Shown here piece by piece: positions 41,525-48,950 of a stretch of DNA of 48,950 nucleotides (positions are counted from its first letter, which is position 1; every line of letters starts with the position of its first letter). The notes beneath the pieces are model-generated. The model saw only the letters and a list, made by a program, of their open reading frames with translations. It did no database searches and was not told the origin of the DNA. This DNA comes from Silicimonas sp. (GTDB lineage Bacteria > Pseudomonadota > Alphaproteobacteria > Rhodobacterales > Rhodobacteraceae), in assembly GCA_022826385.1 (NCBI GenBank), contig JAJDUZ010000045.1, positions 1 to 48,950 of the forward strand, in the 5' to 3' direction. Position numbers and translations under genes: made by a program.

Positions 41525-41533
41525 AGGCCCGTC

Positions 41534-41887
41534 ATGCGCTTGGCAATTCTGACTGTGATCGCTGCGCTCATCGCTGGACCCGCTGCTGCCGAATTCAAGC
41601 GGGTGAATGAACGCGACAACTTCATATCTCTTGTGGAAAACCGCGACCTGACGCGGTTGGGTATCCGTTTGAACGTCACCGATAATGGGAAGATCAGCGG
41701 CCGTGCTTTCGGTCAGAAGGTCAGCGGCGAGTGGTCTTGGTCCAGCGGTTTCTTTTGTCGGGACCTTTATGTGAACGGCGATGTTCTGGACGAGGCAAAT
41801 TGCCAGACGGTCGAGGTCAAGGGCAATACCCTTCGCTTCACCTCGGACAAGGGAACCGGTGACTTCGCGGACCTGCGTCTGAAATGA
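41534..41887 (+). CDS. Small secreted protein, unknown
   Basis: A 117-residue protein with a cleavable signal peptide (RLAILTVIAALIAGPAAA) and a small beta-rich domain: NVTDNGKISGRAFGQKVSGEWSW, GFFCRDLYVNG with a Cys, and NCQTVEVKGNTLRFTSDKG (quoted as landmarks). Two cysteines may form a disulfide. Homologues next to dapB in this family are, as I recall, often mislabelled as dihydrodipicolinate reductase because of position. No enzyme motif is visible. GGAGG precedes the ATG. Confidence 0.78.
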   Translation: MRLAILTVIAALIAGPAAAEFKRVNERDNFISLVENRDLTRLGIRLNVTDNGKISGRAFGQKVSGEWSWSSGFFCRDLYVNGDVLDEANCQTVEVKGNTLRFTSDKGTGDFADLRLK

Positions 41888-41890
41888 TCG

Positions 41891-42802
41891 TCACGTCGGT
41901 GCGGACTTGGTCAAGCCAAGATGCGCCCGAACCTCGTCTGGCCCCATCAGCGACGCCCCCATGCCTTCGATGATGCCGCGGGCACGTTCGACAAGTTGTG
42001 CGTTCGTCGCCAGCACGCCCTTGTCGAGATAAAGATTGTCCTCCAACCCGACGCGCACATGTCCACCTGCCAAAACGGCGGCGGCGACATAGGCCATCTG
42101 CGATCGGCCCAGCGAGAATGCCGAGAAGGTCCAGTTGTCCGGCACGGCATTTACCATTGCCATGAACGTGTTCAAATCATTCGGGGCGCCCCACGGCACG
42201 CCCATGCAAAGCTGCACAAGCGCCGGATCGTTAAGAACGCCTTCCCGCACCAATTCCTTTGCAAACCAGAGATGTCCTGTGTCAAACGCTTCGATTTCGA
42301 CCCGGACTCCGGCTTTGGTCATCATCTGTCCCATCGCTCGCAACATGCCGGGCGTGTTGGTCATCACATAGTCGGCCTCGGCGAAGTTCATTGTGCCGCA
42401 GTCCAGCGTGCAGATCTCGGGCTTGCATTCCAGCACATGCGCCACGCGTTCCGTCGCCCCGATCATGTCGGTAGCCGCTTCATTCAGTGGAAACGGCGCC
42501 TCGGGCGAGCCGAAGACCATGTCGCCCCCCATGCCCGCGGTCAGGTTCAGGACCATGTCGACATCCGCGTCGCGTATGCGCTCGGTCACTTCGCGATAGA
42601 GCGACAGATCGCGCGACGGTGCCCCCGTTTCGGGATCGCGTACATGGCAATGCACGACGGCCGCGCCGGCCTTTGCGGCCGCGATGGCGCTGTCGGCAAT
42701 CTGCTTAGGCGAACGCGGCACATGCGGGCTTTTATCCTGCGTGCCCCCCGATCCCGTGACAGCACAGGTGATAAAGACGTTCCGGGTCATGTTCAGCGGC
42801 AT
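41891..42802 (-). CDS. Beta-keto acid cleavage enzyme (BKACE, Kce family)
   Basis: A 303-residue TIM-barrel enzyme of the BKACE family (DUF849), which condenses acetyl-CoA with beta-keto acids and releases acetoacetate and a CoA ester. The zinc and substrate motifs are VVHCHVRDPETGAPS near residue 50, LNLTAGMGGD near 85 and GHVRVGLEDNLYLDKG near 255. Known members act on 3-keto-5-aminohexanoate (lysine fermentation) or dehydrocarnitine; which one this is cannot be read off. AGGAG precedes the ATG at 42802. It is divergent from xylB, and no carnitine dehydrogenase gene is beside it. Confidence 0.87.
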   Translation of the reverse strand: MPLNMTRNVFITCAVTGSGGTQDKSPHVPRSPKQIADSAIAAAKAGAAVVHCHVRDPETGAPSRDLSLYREVTERIRDADVDMVLNLTAGMGGDMVFGSPEAPFPLNEAATDMIGATERVAHVLECKPEICTLDCGTMNFAEADYVMTNTPGMLRAMGQMMTKAGVRVEIEAFDTGHLWFAKELVREGVLNDPALVQLCMGVPWGAPNDLNTFMAMVNAVPDNWTFSAFSLGRSQMAYVAAAVLAGGHVRVGLEDNLYLDKGVLATNAQLVERARGIIEGMGASLMGPDEVRAHLGLTKSAPT

Positions 42803-42896
42803 GGGCAGGCTCCTTTCGGGGCGATTGGGGTCACGGGAATTGGCCTTCCTGCAGTCATCGCGTAACGTGCGCGAAACGACGACCGGGGAGGCAGCA

Positions 42897-44357
42897 ATGA
42901 CAACAGGGACGTGGCTTGGGATCGATCTTGGCACATCCGGTGTGAAGACGATGATGATGGACGAGCAGCAGCGCGTGTTGGCCTCGGCCCATGCGCCGCT
43001 TGACGTCTCGCGCCCGAAGCCCGGCTGGTCGGAACAGGCCCCCGAGGATTGGTGGCGCGCGGCAGAGGCCACTCTGGACGAACTGGCGGGCGCGCATCCC
43101 GACAAAATGGCGCAAGTCCGAGGCATTGGCCTTTCGGGGCATATGCATGGGGCGACATTGCTGGGCTCCTCGGACACTGTCTTGCGACCGTGTATATTGT
43201 GGAACGACGGACGCTCGGCGGTTGAATGCGACGAACTGGATGCACGCGCCGACTTCCGAGGGATCGGCGGCAATCTTGTCATGCCGGGGTTCACCGCGCC
43301 AAAACTGGAATGGGTGCGCAAGCACGAGCCGGAGATCTTCGAACAGGTTGCCAAGGTCCTCCTTCCGAAAGACTACCTGCGCCTGTGCCTGACTGGCGAG
43401 CATATCTCGGAGATGTCCGACAGCGCCGGAACACTTTGGCTTGATGTCGCGGCCCGCGCATGGTCGCCCGAGCTGCTGGCGGCGACGGGTCTTAGCGAAG
43501 CGCATATGCCTGCGTTGGTTGAAGGTTCGGGCGTGGGGGGGCGACTGCGTGCCGAACTTGCCAGCCGTTGGGGCATGGATACGCCACCGGTCGTAGCCGG
43601 GGGTGGTGGCGACAACGCGGCGTCCGCCGCCGGAGTCGGCGCGGTCAAGCCGGGGACGGGGTTCGCCTCGCTCGGGACTTCGGGGGTCCTCTTTGTTTCG
43701 ACCGACGGGTATCGACCGAACACCAGGGAAGCCGTCCACGCCTTCTGCCACGCCGTGCCGAATGTCTGGCACCAGATGGGGGTGATCCTTTCGGCCACCG
43801 ACACGCTGAACTGGCTGGCCCGGATGACCGGTCGTGATCCGGCGGCGCTGACCTCGGGCATTGATCCCGCAGAACAGGCCCCGGCGCCGCTGACCTTCCT
43901 GCCGTATCTTTCGGGCGAGAGGACACCGCACAACAACGCGGGCGCCCGCGGCGCGCTTGTGGGCATGAGCCAGGCGACCGAGTTGGAGGACCTGGCGCGC
44001 GCGGCGATGGAGGGCGTGGCCTATGCCTTTGTCGACAGTCTGGACGCTTTGAAGGCAGCAGGCACGACCGTCGAGCATGTCCATGCCATCGGCGGGGGCG
44101 CGCGGTCGGAAGCCTGGGTGCAGATGATCGCCGACGCCACGGGCCTTGATCTGCACATTCCGGCCGATGGTGACTTCGGCGCAGCGTTCGGCGCCGCACG
44201 CCTTGGTTTCGCAGCCTCGGAAGGCGCGGATCCGCTGGACGTGCTGACACCGGCCCCGGTTGAAAAGACGCTGTCACCCAACCCGGATATGGCCGCCTAT
44301 CACGCTGATAACGTGGCCCGGTATCGTGCGCTTTATCAGGGAACCCACGCGGTTTGA
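42897..44357 (+). CDS. xylB: Xylulokinase
   Basis: A 486-residue FGGY-family kinase, most like xylulokinase, which phosphorylates D-xylulose for the pentose phosphate pathway. WLGIDLGTSGVKTMMMD starts the first domain, GLSGHMHGATLL near residue 80 is the XylB-type substrate motif with Asp/His, and the second domain has GGGGDNAASAAGVG (catalytic Asp) near 238 and AIGGGARSEAW near 397. GGGAGG precedes the ATG at 42897. A xylA gene or sugar transporter is not in the window. The cysteine synthase gene follows after 63 bp. Confidence 0.9.
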   Translation: MTTGTWLGIDLGTSGVKTMMMDEQQRVLASAHAPLDVSRPKPGWSEQAPEDWWRAAEATLDELAGAHPDKMAQVRGIGLSGHMHGATLLGSSDTVLRPCILWNDGRSAVECDELDARADFRGIGGNLVMPGFTAPKLEWVRKHEPEIFEQVAKVLLPKDYLRLCLTGEHISEMSDSAGTLWLDVAARAWSPELLAATGLSEAHMPALVEGSGVGGRLRAELASRWGMDTPPVVAGGGGDNAASAAGVGAVKPGTGFASLGTSGVLFVSTDGYRPNTREAVHAFCHAVPNVWHQMGVILSATDTLNWLARMTGRDPAALTSGIDPAEQAPAPLTFLPYLSGERTPHNNAGARGALVGMSQATELEDLARAAMEGVAYAFVDSLDALKAAGTTVEHVHAIGGGARSEAWVQMIADATGLDLHIPADGDFGAAFGAARLGFAASEGADPLDVLTPAPVEKTLSPNPDMAAYHADNVARYRALYQGTHAV

Positions 44358-44420
44358 CGCAGTCCCATTGAAACCGAACCGACAGGGGCATAGGACAAGG
44401 GCAGAACTCAGGGGATCATC

Positions 44421-45449
44421 ATGACCATTCGCCGCGATCTGGCCGACGCCGTCGGAAACACACCGCTTATCCGTCTCAACGGACCGTCCGAGGCCACCGG
44501 GTGTGAAATTCTTGGCAAGGCAGAATTTCTGAACCCCGGTCAATCGGTGAAAGACCGCGCCGCCCTGTTCATCATTCGCGATGCCATTGCCAGCGGGGCG
44601 CTGAAACCCGGCGGCACGATCGTTGAAGGCACGGCGGGCAATACCGGTATCGGGTTGGCTCTTGTCGGTGCGTCGATGGGCTTCCGCACGGTGATCGTCA
44701 TCCCCGAGACGCAGAGCCAGGAAAAGAAGGACATGATCCGGCTCTGCGGCGCCGAACTCGTGCAGGTGCCGGCGGTGCCTTACAAGAACCCGAACAACTA
44801 CGTAAAGTACTCGGCGCGTCTTGCCGAGCGCCTGAACCAGACCGAGGCCAACGGTGCCGTCTGGGCCAACCAGTTCGACAATGTCGCGAACCGGCAGGCC
44901 CATGTAGAGACGACAGGTCCCGAGATCTGGGAACAGACGGATGGCAAGGTCGATGGCTTCACTTGTGCCGTGGGTTCTGGCGGAACACTTGCCGGTGTCG
45001 CCGAAGTCCTGCAGCCCAAGGGTGTGAAGGTCGGTCTTTCGGACCCGGATGGGTCGGGCCTCTTCAAACTTTACACCGAGCAGGACCCGCCAAGCGGCGA
45101 CTCGATCACCGAAGGGATCGGGCAGGGGCGGATCACCGCCAATCTCGAAGGCTTCACACCTGACTTCACCTACAAGATCCCCGACAGCGAAGCGCTTCCG
45201 ATTGTCTTTGATCTGCTTGCAGACGAGGGGCTTTGCCTTGGCGGTTCGTCTGGCATCAACGTTGCCGGTGCCATGCGACTGGCCCACGAGATGGGGCCGG
45301 GGCACACGATTGTCACGATCCTCTGCGACTACGGCAATCGCTATCAGTCGAAGCTCTTCAACCCCGCCTTCCTGCGCGAGAAGGGTTTGCCGGTGCCGCC
45401 GTGGATGAACGACGCCGACCGCATCCTGCCGACCGTTTTCGAGGACTGA
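44421..45449 (+). CDS. cysK: Cysteine synthase (PLP-dependent, CysK family)
   Basis: A 342-residue fold-type II PLP enzyme. NTPLIRL is at the start, NPGQSVKDRAA contains the PLP Lys, EGTAGNTGIGLA the substrate loop (a GTAGNTG variant of the usual TSGNTG), CAVGSGGTLAGV the phosphate-binding loop, and GGSSGINVAGAM the end of the PLP site. The family makes cysteine from O-acetylserine and sulfide; the variant loop, insertion around EKKDMIRLCGAELVQVP and extra length suggest the Rhodobacteraceae CysK-like subgroup, sometimes called cysteine synthase A. The next gene starts two bases after the stop, so they are co-transcribed. Confidence 0.88.
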   Translation: MTIRRDLADAVGNTPLIRLNGPSEATGCEILGKAEFLNPGQSVKDRAALFIIRDAIASGALKPGGTIVEGTAGNTGIGLALVGASMGFRTVIVIPETQSQEKKDMIRLCGAELVQVPAVPYKNPNNYVKYSARLAERLNQTEANGAVWANQFDNVANRQAHVETTGPEIWEQTDGKVDGFTCAVGSGGTLAGVAEVLQPKGVKVGLSDPDGSGLFKLYTEQDPPSGDSITEGIGQGRITANLEGFTPDFTYKIPDSEALPIVFDLLADEGLCLGGSSGINVAGAMRLAHEMGPGHTIVTILCDYGNRYQSKLFNPAFLREKGLPVPPWMNDADRILPTVFED

Positions 45450-45451
45450 AC

Positions 45452-47818
45452 ATGCGCCAAGCGTTTCGATCCCTTGCCATCTGGATCACGGCGCTCTGGT
45501 GCCTCATGGCTGTCCAGGTCGCCGCCCAGTCGCCGAATTTCAGCGACTTTGATCGTTTCGCATCGCTTGTCGAAACGAACATTCAGAACAACGACTTGCC
45601 GGATGCCGGGTTCACGGCCCTGCGGGACACGCTGGTCGAGTGGCGCGAAGAGTTTCTGGATGCGCAGAACGTCAATTCGGTGCAGATTGAAGCCATTCAA
45701 GCGCAGCTCGACGCGTTGGGCGATCCCCCCGCGGAAGGTGAGGCCGAGGCCGAGGATGTTGCGGCGCGACGCGCTGAACTGAACGAGCAATTGCGGGTTG
45801 CGCGCGAGCCTCAACTTGAAGCGCTGGAAGCCTGGGCGCGTGCGGACACGTTGATCGGCCAGATCGACAGCACGCTTCGGGATCGCCAGACCGATGCACT
45901 TCTCGAACTGCAGCGCACCCCGCTTGACCCGCTTAACTGGCCAACGGCGGCCAGCACAGTGATCGGTGTGATCGATACGGTTCGCCAGGAAGTGACCGAG
46001 ATCATCAGCAGTGCCGATCGCACCGGTATTTTCCAACGTCTTGGCTTGGCCGCCTTGCTGCTGGCCGCTGCGATCCTTGCGATCTTCCGGGGACCACGCT
46101 GGATCGAAGGCCTGCTGGCCAGGATCGAGAACCGTGGCGGAAGCCATGCTCCGGTCGTCTATGGTTTCGTGTTCTCGTTTGTTGGCGTTCTGGTGGCCAT
46201 GGCCGGCATTTCGCTGATCAACGCGGCACTGATTTCAACCGGCATTCTTGGCGAGACCGGGCGTGCGGTTGCCATCGGGATCAACGCGGCCATCTTGGCC
46301 TATGCCATCGCGCATTGGCTGGGTGGGCGAATCTTCCCCGAGCGCGACAGCATTCCGACGCCTTTGCGTCTTGACGCCACCGCCCGCGCCAGCGGCCGCC
46401 GCAATGCCGCTTTGCTGGGCGTTCTGGCGGGGCTCATGTCGTTGTTGGAAATCGTCCAGCAAAGCGTGCAATTCGATGCGGTCACGTTGGGTATTCTGGC
46501 CTTCCCGATCTTCGTGGCACTGGGTCTGACCTTGTTCCGCACCGGGCAACTGATCTGGCGTGGCGGTGCTCCCGAGGACAGCGACGGTCCGGGGTTTGCA
46601 TCCAACATCACAAGACTGCTGGGCCGCGCCGTTCAATTCGTGGCGCTCGCCGCACCGGTTCTGGCGGCCATAGGGTTTATCAACCTGGCCCGTGGCGCGT
46701 TGTTCCCGCTTGTCCTCAGCCTTGGCTTGATTGCTTTCTTGCTGGCCCTGCATCACGCCATCCGAGCAGCTTTTGCCATGGTGCGGGGGCTGGAAGGCGA
46801 GGAAGCCGAGCAAGCTCTGACGCCGGTTTTGCTCAGCCTGTTGGTGACACTTGGGTCGCTGCCGATCTTTGCGCTGATCTGGGGCGCGCGAGACAGCGAC
46901 CTTGGCGAGGTCTGGACCGCGTTCCGCACGGGCATCCGCCTGGGCGAGACGACCATATCGCCCGGCGCGTTGCTGACATTCGCGATTGTCTTTGCCCTTG
47001 GCTATGGGCTCACACGGTTGGTGCAGGGCACACTCAGAACCTCTGTCCTGCCGCGCACCAAGATCGACAAGGGCGGACAGAATGCCATCGTCTCGGGGCT
47101 TGGCTATGTCGGGGTCACGCTTGCCGCGATCTTCGGGATCACGTCAGCCGGCATCGATCTTTCGAGCTTTGCCATCATCATTGGCGCACTGTCTGTTGGC
47201 ATCGGCTTTGGTCTGCAAAACATCGTCAACAACTTTGTCAGCGGGATTATTCTGTTGATCGAGCGCCCGATCAGCGAAGGCGACTGGGTTGAAGTCGGCG
47301 GCAAGCTGGGCGTGGTAAAGTCGATCTCGGTGCGTTCGACACGGGTCGAGATGTTCGACCGCACCGACGTGATCGTGCCAAATGGCGACTTGATCTCAGG
47401 CACCGTCACCAACTGGACGCATGGCAACTCGGTCGGGCGTGTGATCCTGAATGTGGGCGTGGCCTATGGCTCGGACACGAAAAAGGTCGAGAGCATTCTG
47501 CGTGAGATCGCCGAGAACCATCCGCTGGTTGCGGTGAACCCGCCGCCGACAATCGTGTTCCAGGGGTTTGGGGCTGACAGCCTCGATTTCGAGATCCGTG
47601 TGATCCTGAACGATATTGGGTACGGCCTGACCGTGCGCACCGACATCAACCACGAGATTGCCCGGCGCTTTGCCGAGGAAGAGATCGAGATCCCCTTCGT
47701 TCAGCGCGACTTGTGGATCCGCAACCCCGAGGCATTGGCGAAAGCCGCGCCGTCGGCGCCGCGAAAAGCCGGTGGTGCGGTTGATCCTTCATTGATGGAC
47801 GCCGACGACCTCGATTGA
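45452..47818 (+). CDS. Large mechanosensitive ion channel (MscS family, DUF3772)
   Basis: A 788-residue membrane protein of the large MscS/MscK-like type. A signal peptide (residues about 1-25) is followed by a periplasmic domain of the DUF3772 kind (about 30-175, with LDALGDPPAEGEAEAEDVAARRAEL coiled region), around ten membrane helices (190-580), and the MscS pore and beta domain: IGFGLQNIVNNFVSG near 585, LIERPISEGDWVEVGG near 601, VIVPNGDLISGTVTNW near 640. The acidic C-terminal tail is short. It would release solutes on osmotic downshock. The ATG at 45452 follows cysK after two bases. Confidence 0.92.
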   Translation: MRQAFRSLAIWITALWCLMAVQVAAQSPNFSDFDRFASLVETNIQNNDLPDAGFTALRDTLVEWREEFLDAQNVNSVQIEAIQAQLDALGDPPAEGEAEAEDVAARRAELNEQLRVAREPQLEALEAWARADTLIGQIDSTLRDRQTDALLELQRTPLDPLNWPTAASTVIGVIDTVRQEVTEIISSADRTGIFQRLGLAALLLAAAILAIFRGPRWIEGLLARIENRGGSHAPVVYGFVFSFVGVLVAMAGISLINAALISTGILGETGRAVAIGINAAILAYAIAHWLGGRIFPERDSIPTPLRLDATARASGRRNAALLGVLAGLMSLLEIVQQSVQFDAVTLGILAFPIFVALGLTLFRTGQLIWRGGAPEDSDGPGFASNITRLLGRAVQFVALAAPVLAAIGFINLARGALFPLVLSLGLIAFLLALHHAIRAAFAMVRGLEGEEAEQALTPVLLSLLVTLGSLPIFALIWGARDSDLGEVWTAFRTGIRLGETTISPGALLTFAIVFALGYGLTRLVQGTLRTSVLPRTKIDKGGQNAIVSGLGYVGVTLAAIFGITSAGIDLSSFAIIIGALSVGIGFGLQNIVNNFVSGIILLIERPISEGDWVEVGGKLGVVKSISVRSTRVEMFDRTDVIVPNGDLISGTVTNWTHGNSVGRVILNVGVAYGSDTKKVESILREIAENHPLVAVNPPPTIVFQGFGADSLDFEIRVILNDIGYGLTVRTDINHEIARRFAEEEIEIPFVQRDLWIRNPEALAKAAPSAPRKAGGAVDPSLMDADDLD

Positions 47819-47875
47819 CCGTCTGATATTGCGCACTTGCACGCGACCCGCCCGACCCGTTAAGAAGCGCGGGCC

Positions 47876-47962
47876 GGAGAGGTGGCCGAGTGGTCGAAGG
47901 CGCACGCCTGGAACGCGTGTAGGCGGGAAACCGTCTCCAGGGTTCGAATCCCTGTCTCTCCG
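47876..47962 (+). tRNA. tRNA-Ser (anticodon GGA)
   Basis: A complete class II tRNA of 87 bases without encoded CCA. GGAGAGG at the 5' end pairs with TCTCTCC at the 3' end (one G-T), the D-arm is TGGCCGAGTGG-, the anticodon loop reads CTGGAAC with anticodon GGA, a long variable arm (GGCGGGAAACCGTC) follows, and the T-arm contains GGTTCGAATCC. G is the discriminator base. GGA decodes UCC and UCU. Just after it the base composition changes sharply. Confidence 0.96.
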
Positions 47963-48122
47963 CCTTTTTAAGAATTTATACACACAATCTGTTCCAGTAT
48001 TCTTTATTTTGAGTAAGGTCTTACGGATCACGATACAGAATTTGGCGGTGCTGTCCCGAAAAATAAATTATTTATTCAAACTCCCAACATTAATTGAATC
48101 CGGTTGATTTAACTGCTTCCAA
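47963..48122. other. AT-rich spacer between tRNA-Ser and the GH116 gene
   Basis: 160 bp with no gene. By rough count the last part is under 30% G+C. A small A/T-only stem AATAAA-TTA-TTTATT (48062-48076) followed on the minus strand by T residues could end the GH116 message. TTTTTAAG right after the tRNA may end the tRNA transcript. No copy of the tRNA 3' end is seen here, so any second attachment site would be outside the window. Confidence 0.5.
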
Positions 48123-48950
48123 TTAGGTAAGTTTGTTCATCCACCAAGCAGCAAGTGGTCTCATGTTCAAAATGGCACGACAAGTCAGTTTTCCCTTATC
48201 AAAAGCGGCTGGGGTTTGAAAGACAAGGTTTCTTCGAACATGCAATTCATGATACAGGGCCTTGCGTAAATGTTCGGCCTCATCAAATAATTCCCATTCC
48301 TCCAACTGTGCAGCGAAACTAAAATTGAAACCAGGTTGGATTTCCTTCGTTTGAAAACTGGTATCATTCTGGTGGGGAAGTGCCGCAATAGCTTCTGGTG
48401 AAATTCCGGCTAGTGAGACAGCACCCTCACCACCCCCTTCAGACAGAAAGTTATGCTCAAAAATGCTTTTTAATGCGGTTCTCGCATTATCTATTGGCAC
48501 AATGTTACCAAGCCCCAAACGACAAGCAAGAAAAGGACCTAAAAGTTGCTCTATAAAGCAGGCATCAGAAAAATGACCATCCGTATCTACTCTGTACCAA
48601 TAACCATTGAATAATTTGTCGTTATAAGCTTGTTTCGCTTGATTAGCCAACCTGTTCCACCGGTTTGACAAATCGTGTTGATCTGCTTCTTTTGCCAACT
48701 CAGAGGCAGCAAGCAAGGCAGCTATCCAAAGACCCCCACAATAACTTGATGCGCCTAGCATGGGGATATTATCAAAGGTTTGATCAGGTATACCCTCATT
48801 TTCAATTAACCCGTCTCCATCTTGATCAAAAACCTGTAAATATTCAATGGCAGATCGAACCGCGGGAAACCTTTTTACCCTCCAATCCTTACCCATTTCC
48901 TTACCCTCACGAAATAGACAGAGTATGAGGTCACAATTCAAATCCTTCCA
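48123..48950 (-). CDS. GH116 beta-glycosidase (GBA2-like), C-terminal part; gene runs off the end
   Basis: The C-terminal 275 residues of a glycoside hydrolase family 116 enzyme, related to human non-lysosomal glucosylceramidase GBA2 and to bacterial beta-glucosidases and xylosidases. The frame is open to the last base of the window, with WKDLN at the very edge matching a family motif, so the apparent TTG or ATG starts (48941, 48896) are internal. DQDGDGLIENEGIPDQTFDN holds the acid/base Asp motif, SSYCGGLWIAALLA and YNDKLFNGYWYRVD follow, and the protein ends MRPLAAWWMNKLT, the usual family end. The nucleophile Glu lies outside the window. G+C is roughly 40%, against about 60% in neighbours, and codon use is different, suggesting transfer. 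It could cleave glucosides, xylosides or glycolipids. Confidence 0.88.
   Translation of the reverse strand, partial: WKDLNCDLILCLFREGKEMGKDWRVKRFPAVRSAIEYLQVFDQDGDGLIENEGIPDQTFDNIPMLGASSYCGGLWIAALLAASELAKEADQHDLSNRWNRLANQAKQAYNDKLFNGYWYRVDTDGHFSDACFIEQLLGPFLACRLGLGNIVPIDNARTALKSIFEHNFLSEGGGEGAVSLAGISPEAIAALPHQNDTSFQTKEIQPGFNFSFAAQLEEWELFDEAEHLRKALYHELHVRRNLVFQTPAAFDKGKLTCRAILNMRPLAAWWMNKLT

Noticed and set aside
42803..43354. N-terminal extension of the BKACE gene by about 180 codons
   Set aside because: The extension is antisense to xylB and Ser/Arg/Pro-rich; AGGAG before the ATG at 42802 gives the real start.
47963..48122. GGTGCTGTCCCGAAA at about 48048-48061 as an insertion-sequence end
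   Set aside because: It faintly resembles IS6-type terminal repeats, but there is no second end, no transposase and too many mismatches.
48665..48928. An 87-codon plus-strand frame antisense to the GH116 gene
   Set aside because: The minus strand has conserved GH116 motifs through the whole interval; the plus frame has no homology.

Overview
The window looks like chromosome of an alphaproteobacterium of the Rhodobacteraceae (Roseobacter-type). The evidence is the high G+C with dense, often overlapping genes, the gene content (KDG kinase, an FtsK with four N-terminal membrane helices, an RsbV/RsbW pair, DapB with a TTG start, a BciA-type 8-vinyl reductase) and protein sequences typical of that family. 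Most of it is ordinary housekeeping and catabolic chromosome. The two ends carry signs of mobile DNA. The species cannot be named from the sequence.

Layout. 1-3.6 kb: the tail of an ISKra4-like transposase is fused to a 5'-truncated acyl-CoA dehydrogenase, followed by an NDP-forming acyl-CoA ligase and a CaiD-type carnitinyl-CoA dehydratase. This is a carnitine/crotonobetaine-type operon broken by an insertion. 3.6-6.4 kb: KDG kinase (minus), an alpha/beta hydrolase and exonuclease III. 6.5-9.7 kb: a tightly coupled four-gene operon of unknown role, with a Tat-exported FAD oxidoreductase and three membrane or anchored proteins. 9.7-12.1 kb: a membrane protein, a YbbN-like thioredoxin, a Lon-N-domain protein and a Trm112-like protein. 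12.1-18.8 kb: a UbiH-family monooxygenase, an amidase, a class I aminotransferase and FtsK. 18.8-21.9 kb: a FemAB/GNAT-like transferase, a very small membrane ORF, LolA, a lipoprotein lytic transglycosylase and HspQ. 21.9-24.7 kb: a gamma-glutamyltransferase, a 427-bp gene-free stretch and the RsbV/RsbW partner-switch pair. 24.7-26.3 kb: MsrC, a GFA protein and RluA, translationally coupled. 26.3-32.6 kb: an RTX-repeat protein (minus), rpsO, a THUMP RNA methyltransferase, bciA, a small Tat protein and pnp with a strong terminator. 32.7-38.0 kb: an unrecognised Met/Asp/His-rich secreted protein, a DUF4389 protein, a membrane protein with an alkaline-phosphatase-superfamily protein, and a MarR regulator with an Acg-type nitroreductase behind two palindromic operators. 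38.0-40.6 kb (minus): rbfA, a phosphodiester glycosidase, truB and a DUF1643 gene. 40.6-47.8 kb: dapB, a small secreted protein, a BKACE enzyme (minus), xylB, cysteine synthase and a large mechanosensitive channel. 47.9 kb: tRNA-Ser(GGA). After it the base composition falls sharply and a GH116 beta-glycosidase gene runs off the end of the window.

How the genes work together. rpsO/pnp and rbfA/truB are parts of the ribosome-assembly cluster that is usually contiguous; here it is split and partly inverted, with other genes between. A 20-bp motif (GTATTTTTGAAGAGATGAAG) lies just after three unrelated genes (trm112-like, ftsK, rpsO), each time in the sense direction, and behaves like a dispersed 3'-end element. 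The most notable points are the GH116 gene behind tRNA-Ser in low-G+C DNA, the tandem MarR operators, the unrecognised operon at 6.5-9.7 kb, the Met/Asp/His-rich protein at 32.8 kb with an inverted repeat upstream, and bciA with no other pigment gene nearby. I did not find a convincing new multi-gene defence, mobile or RNA system.
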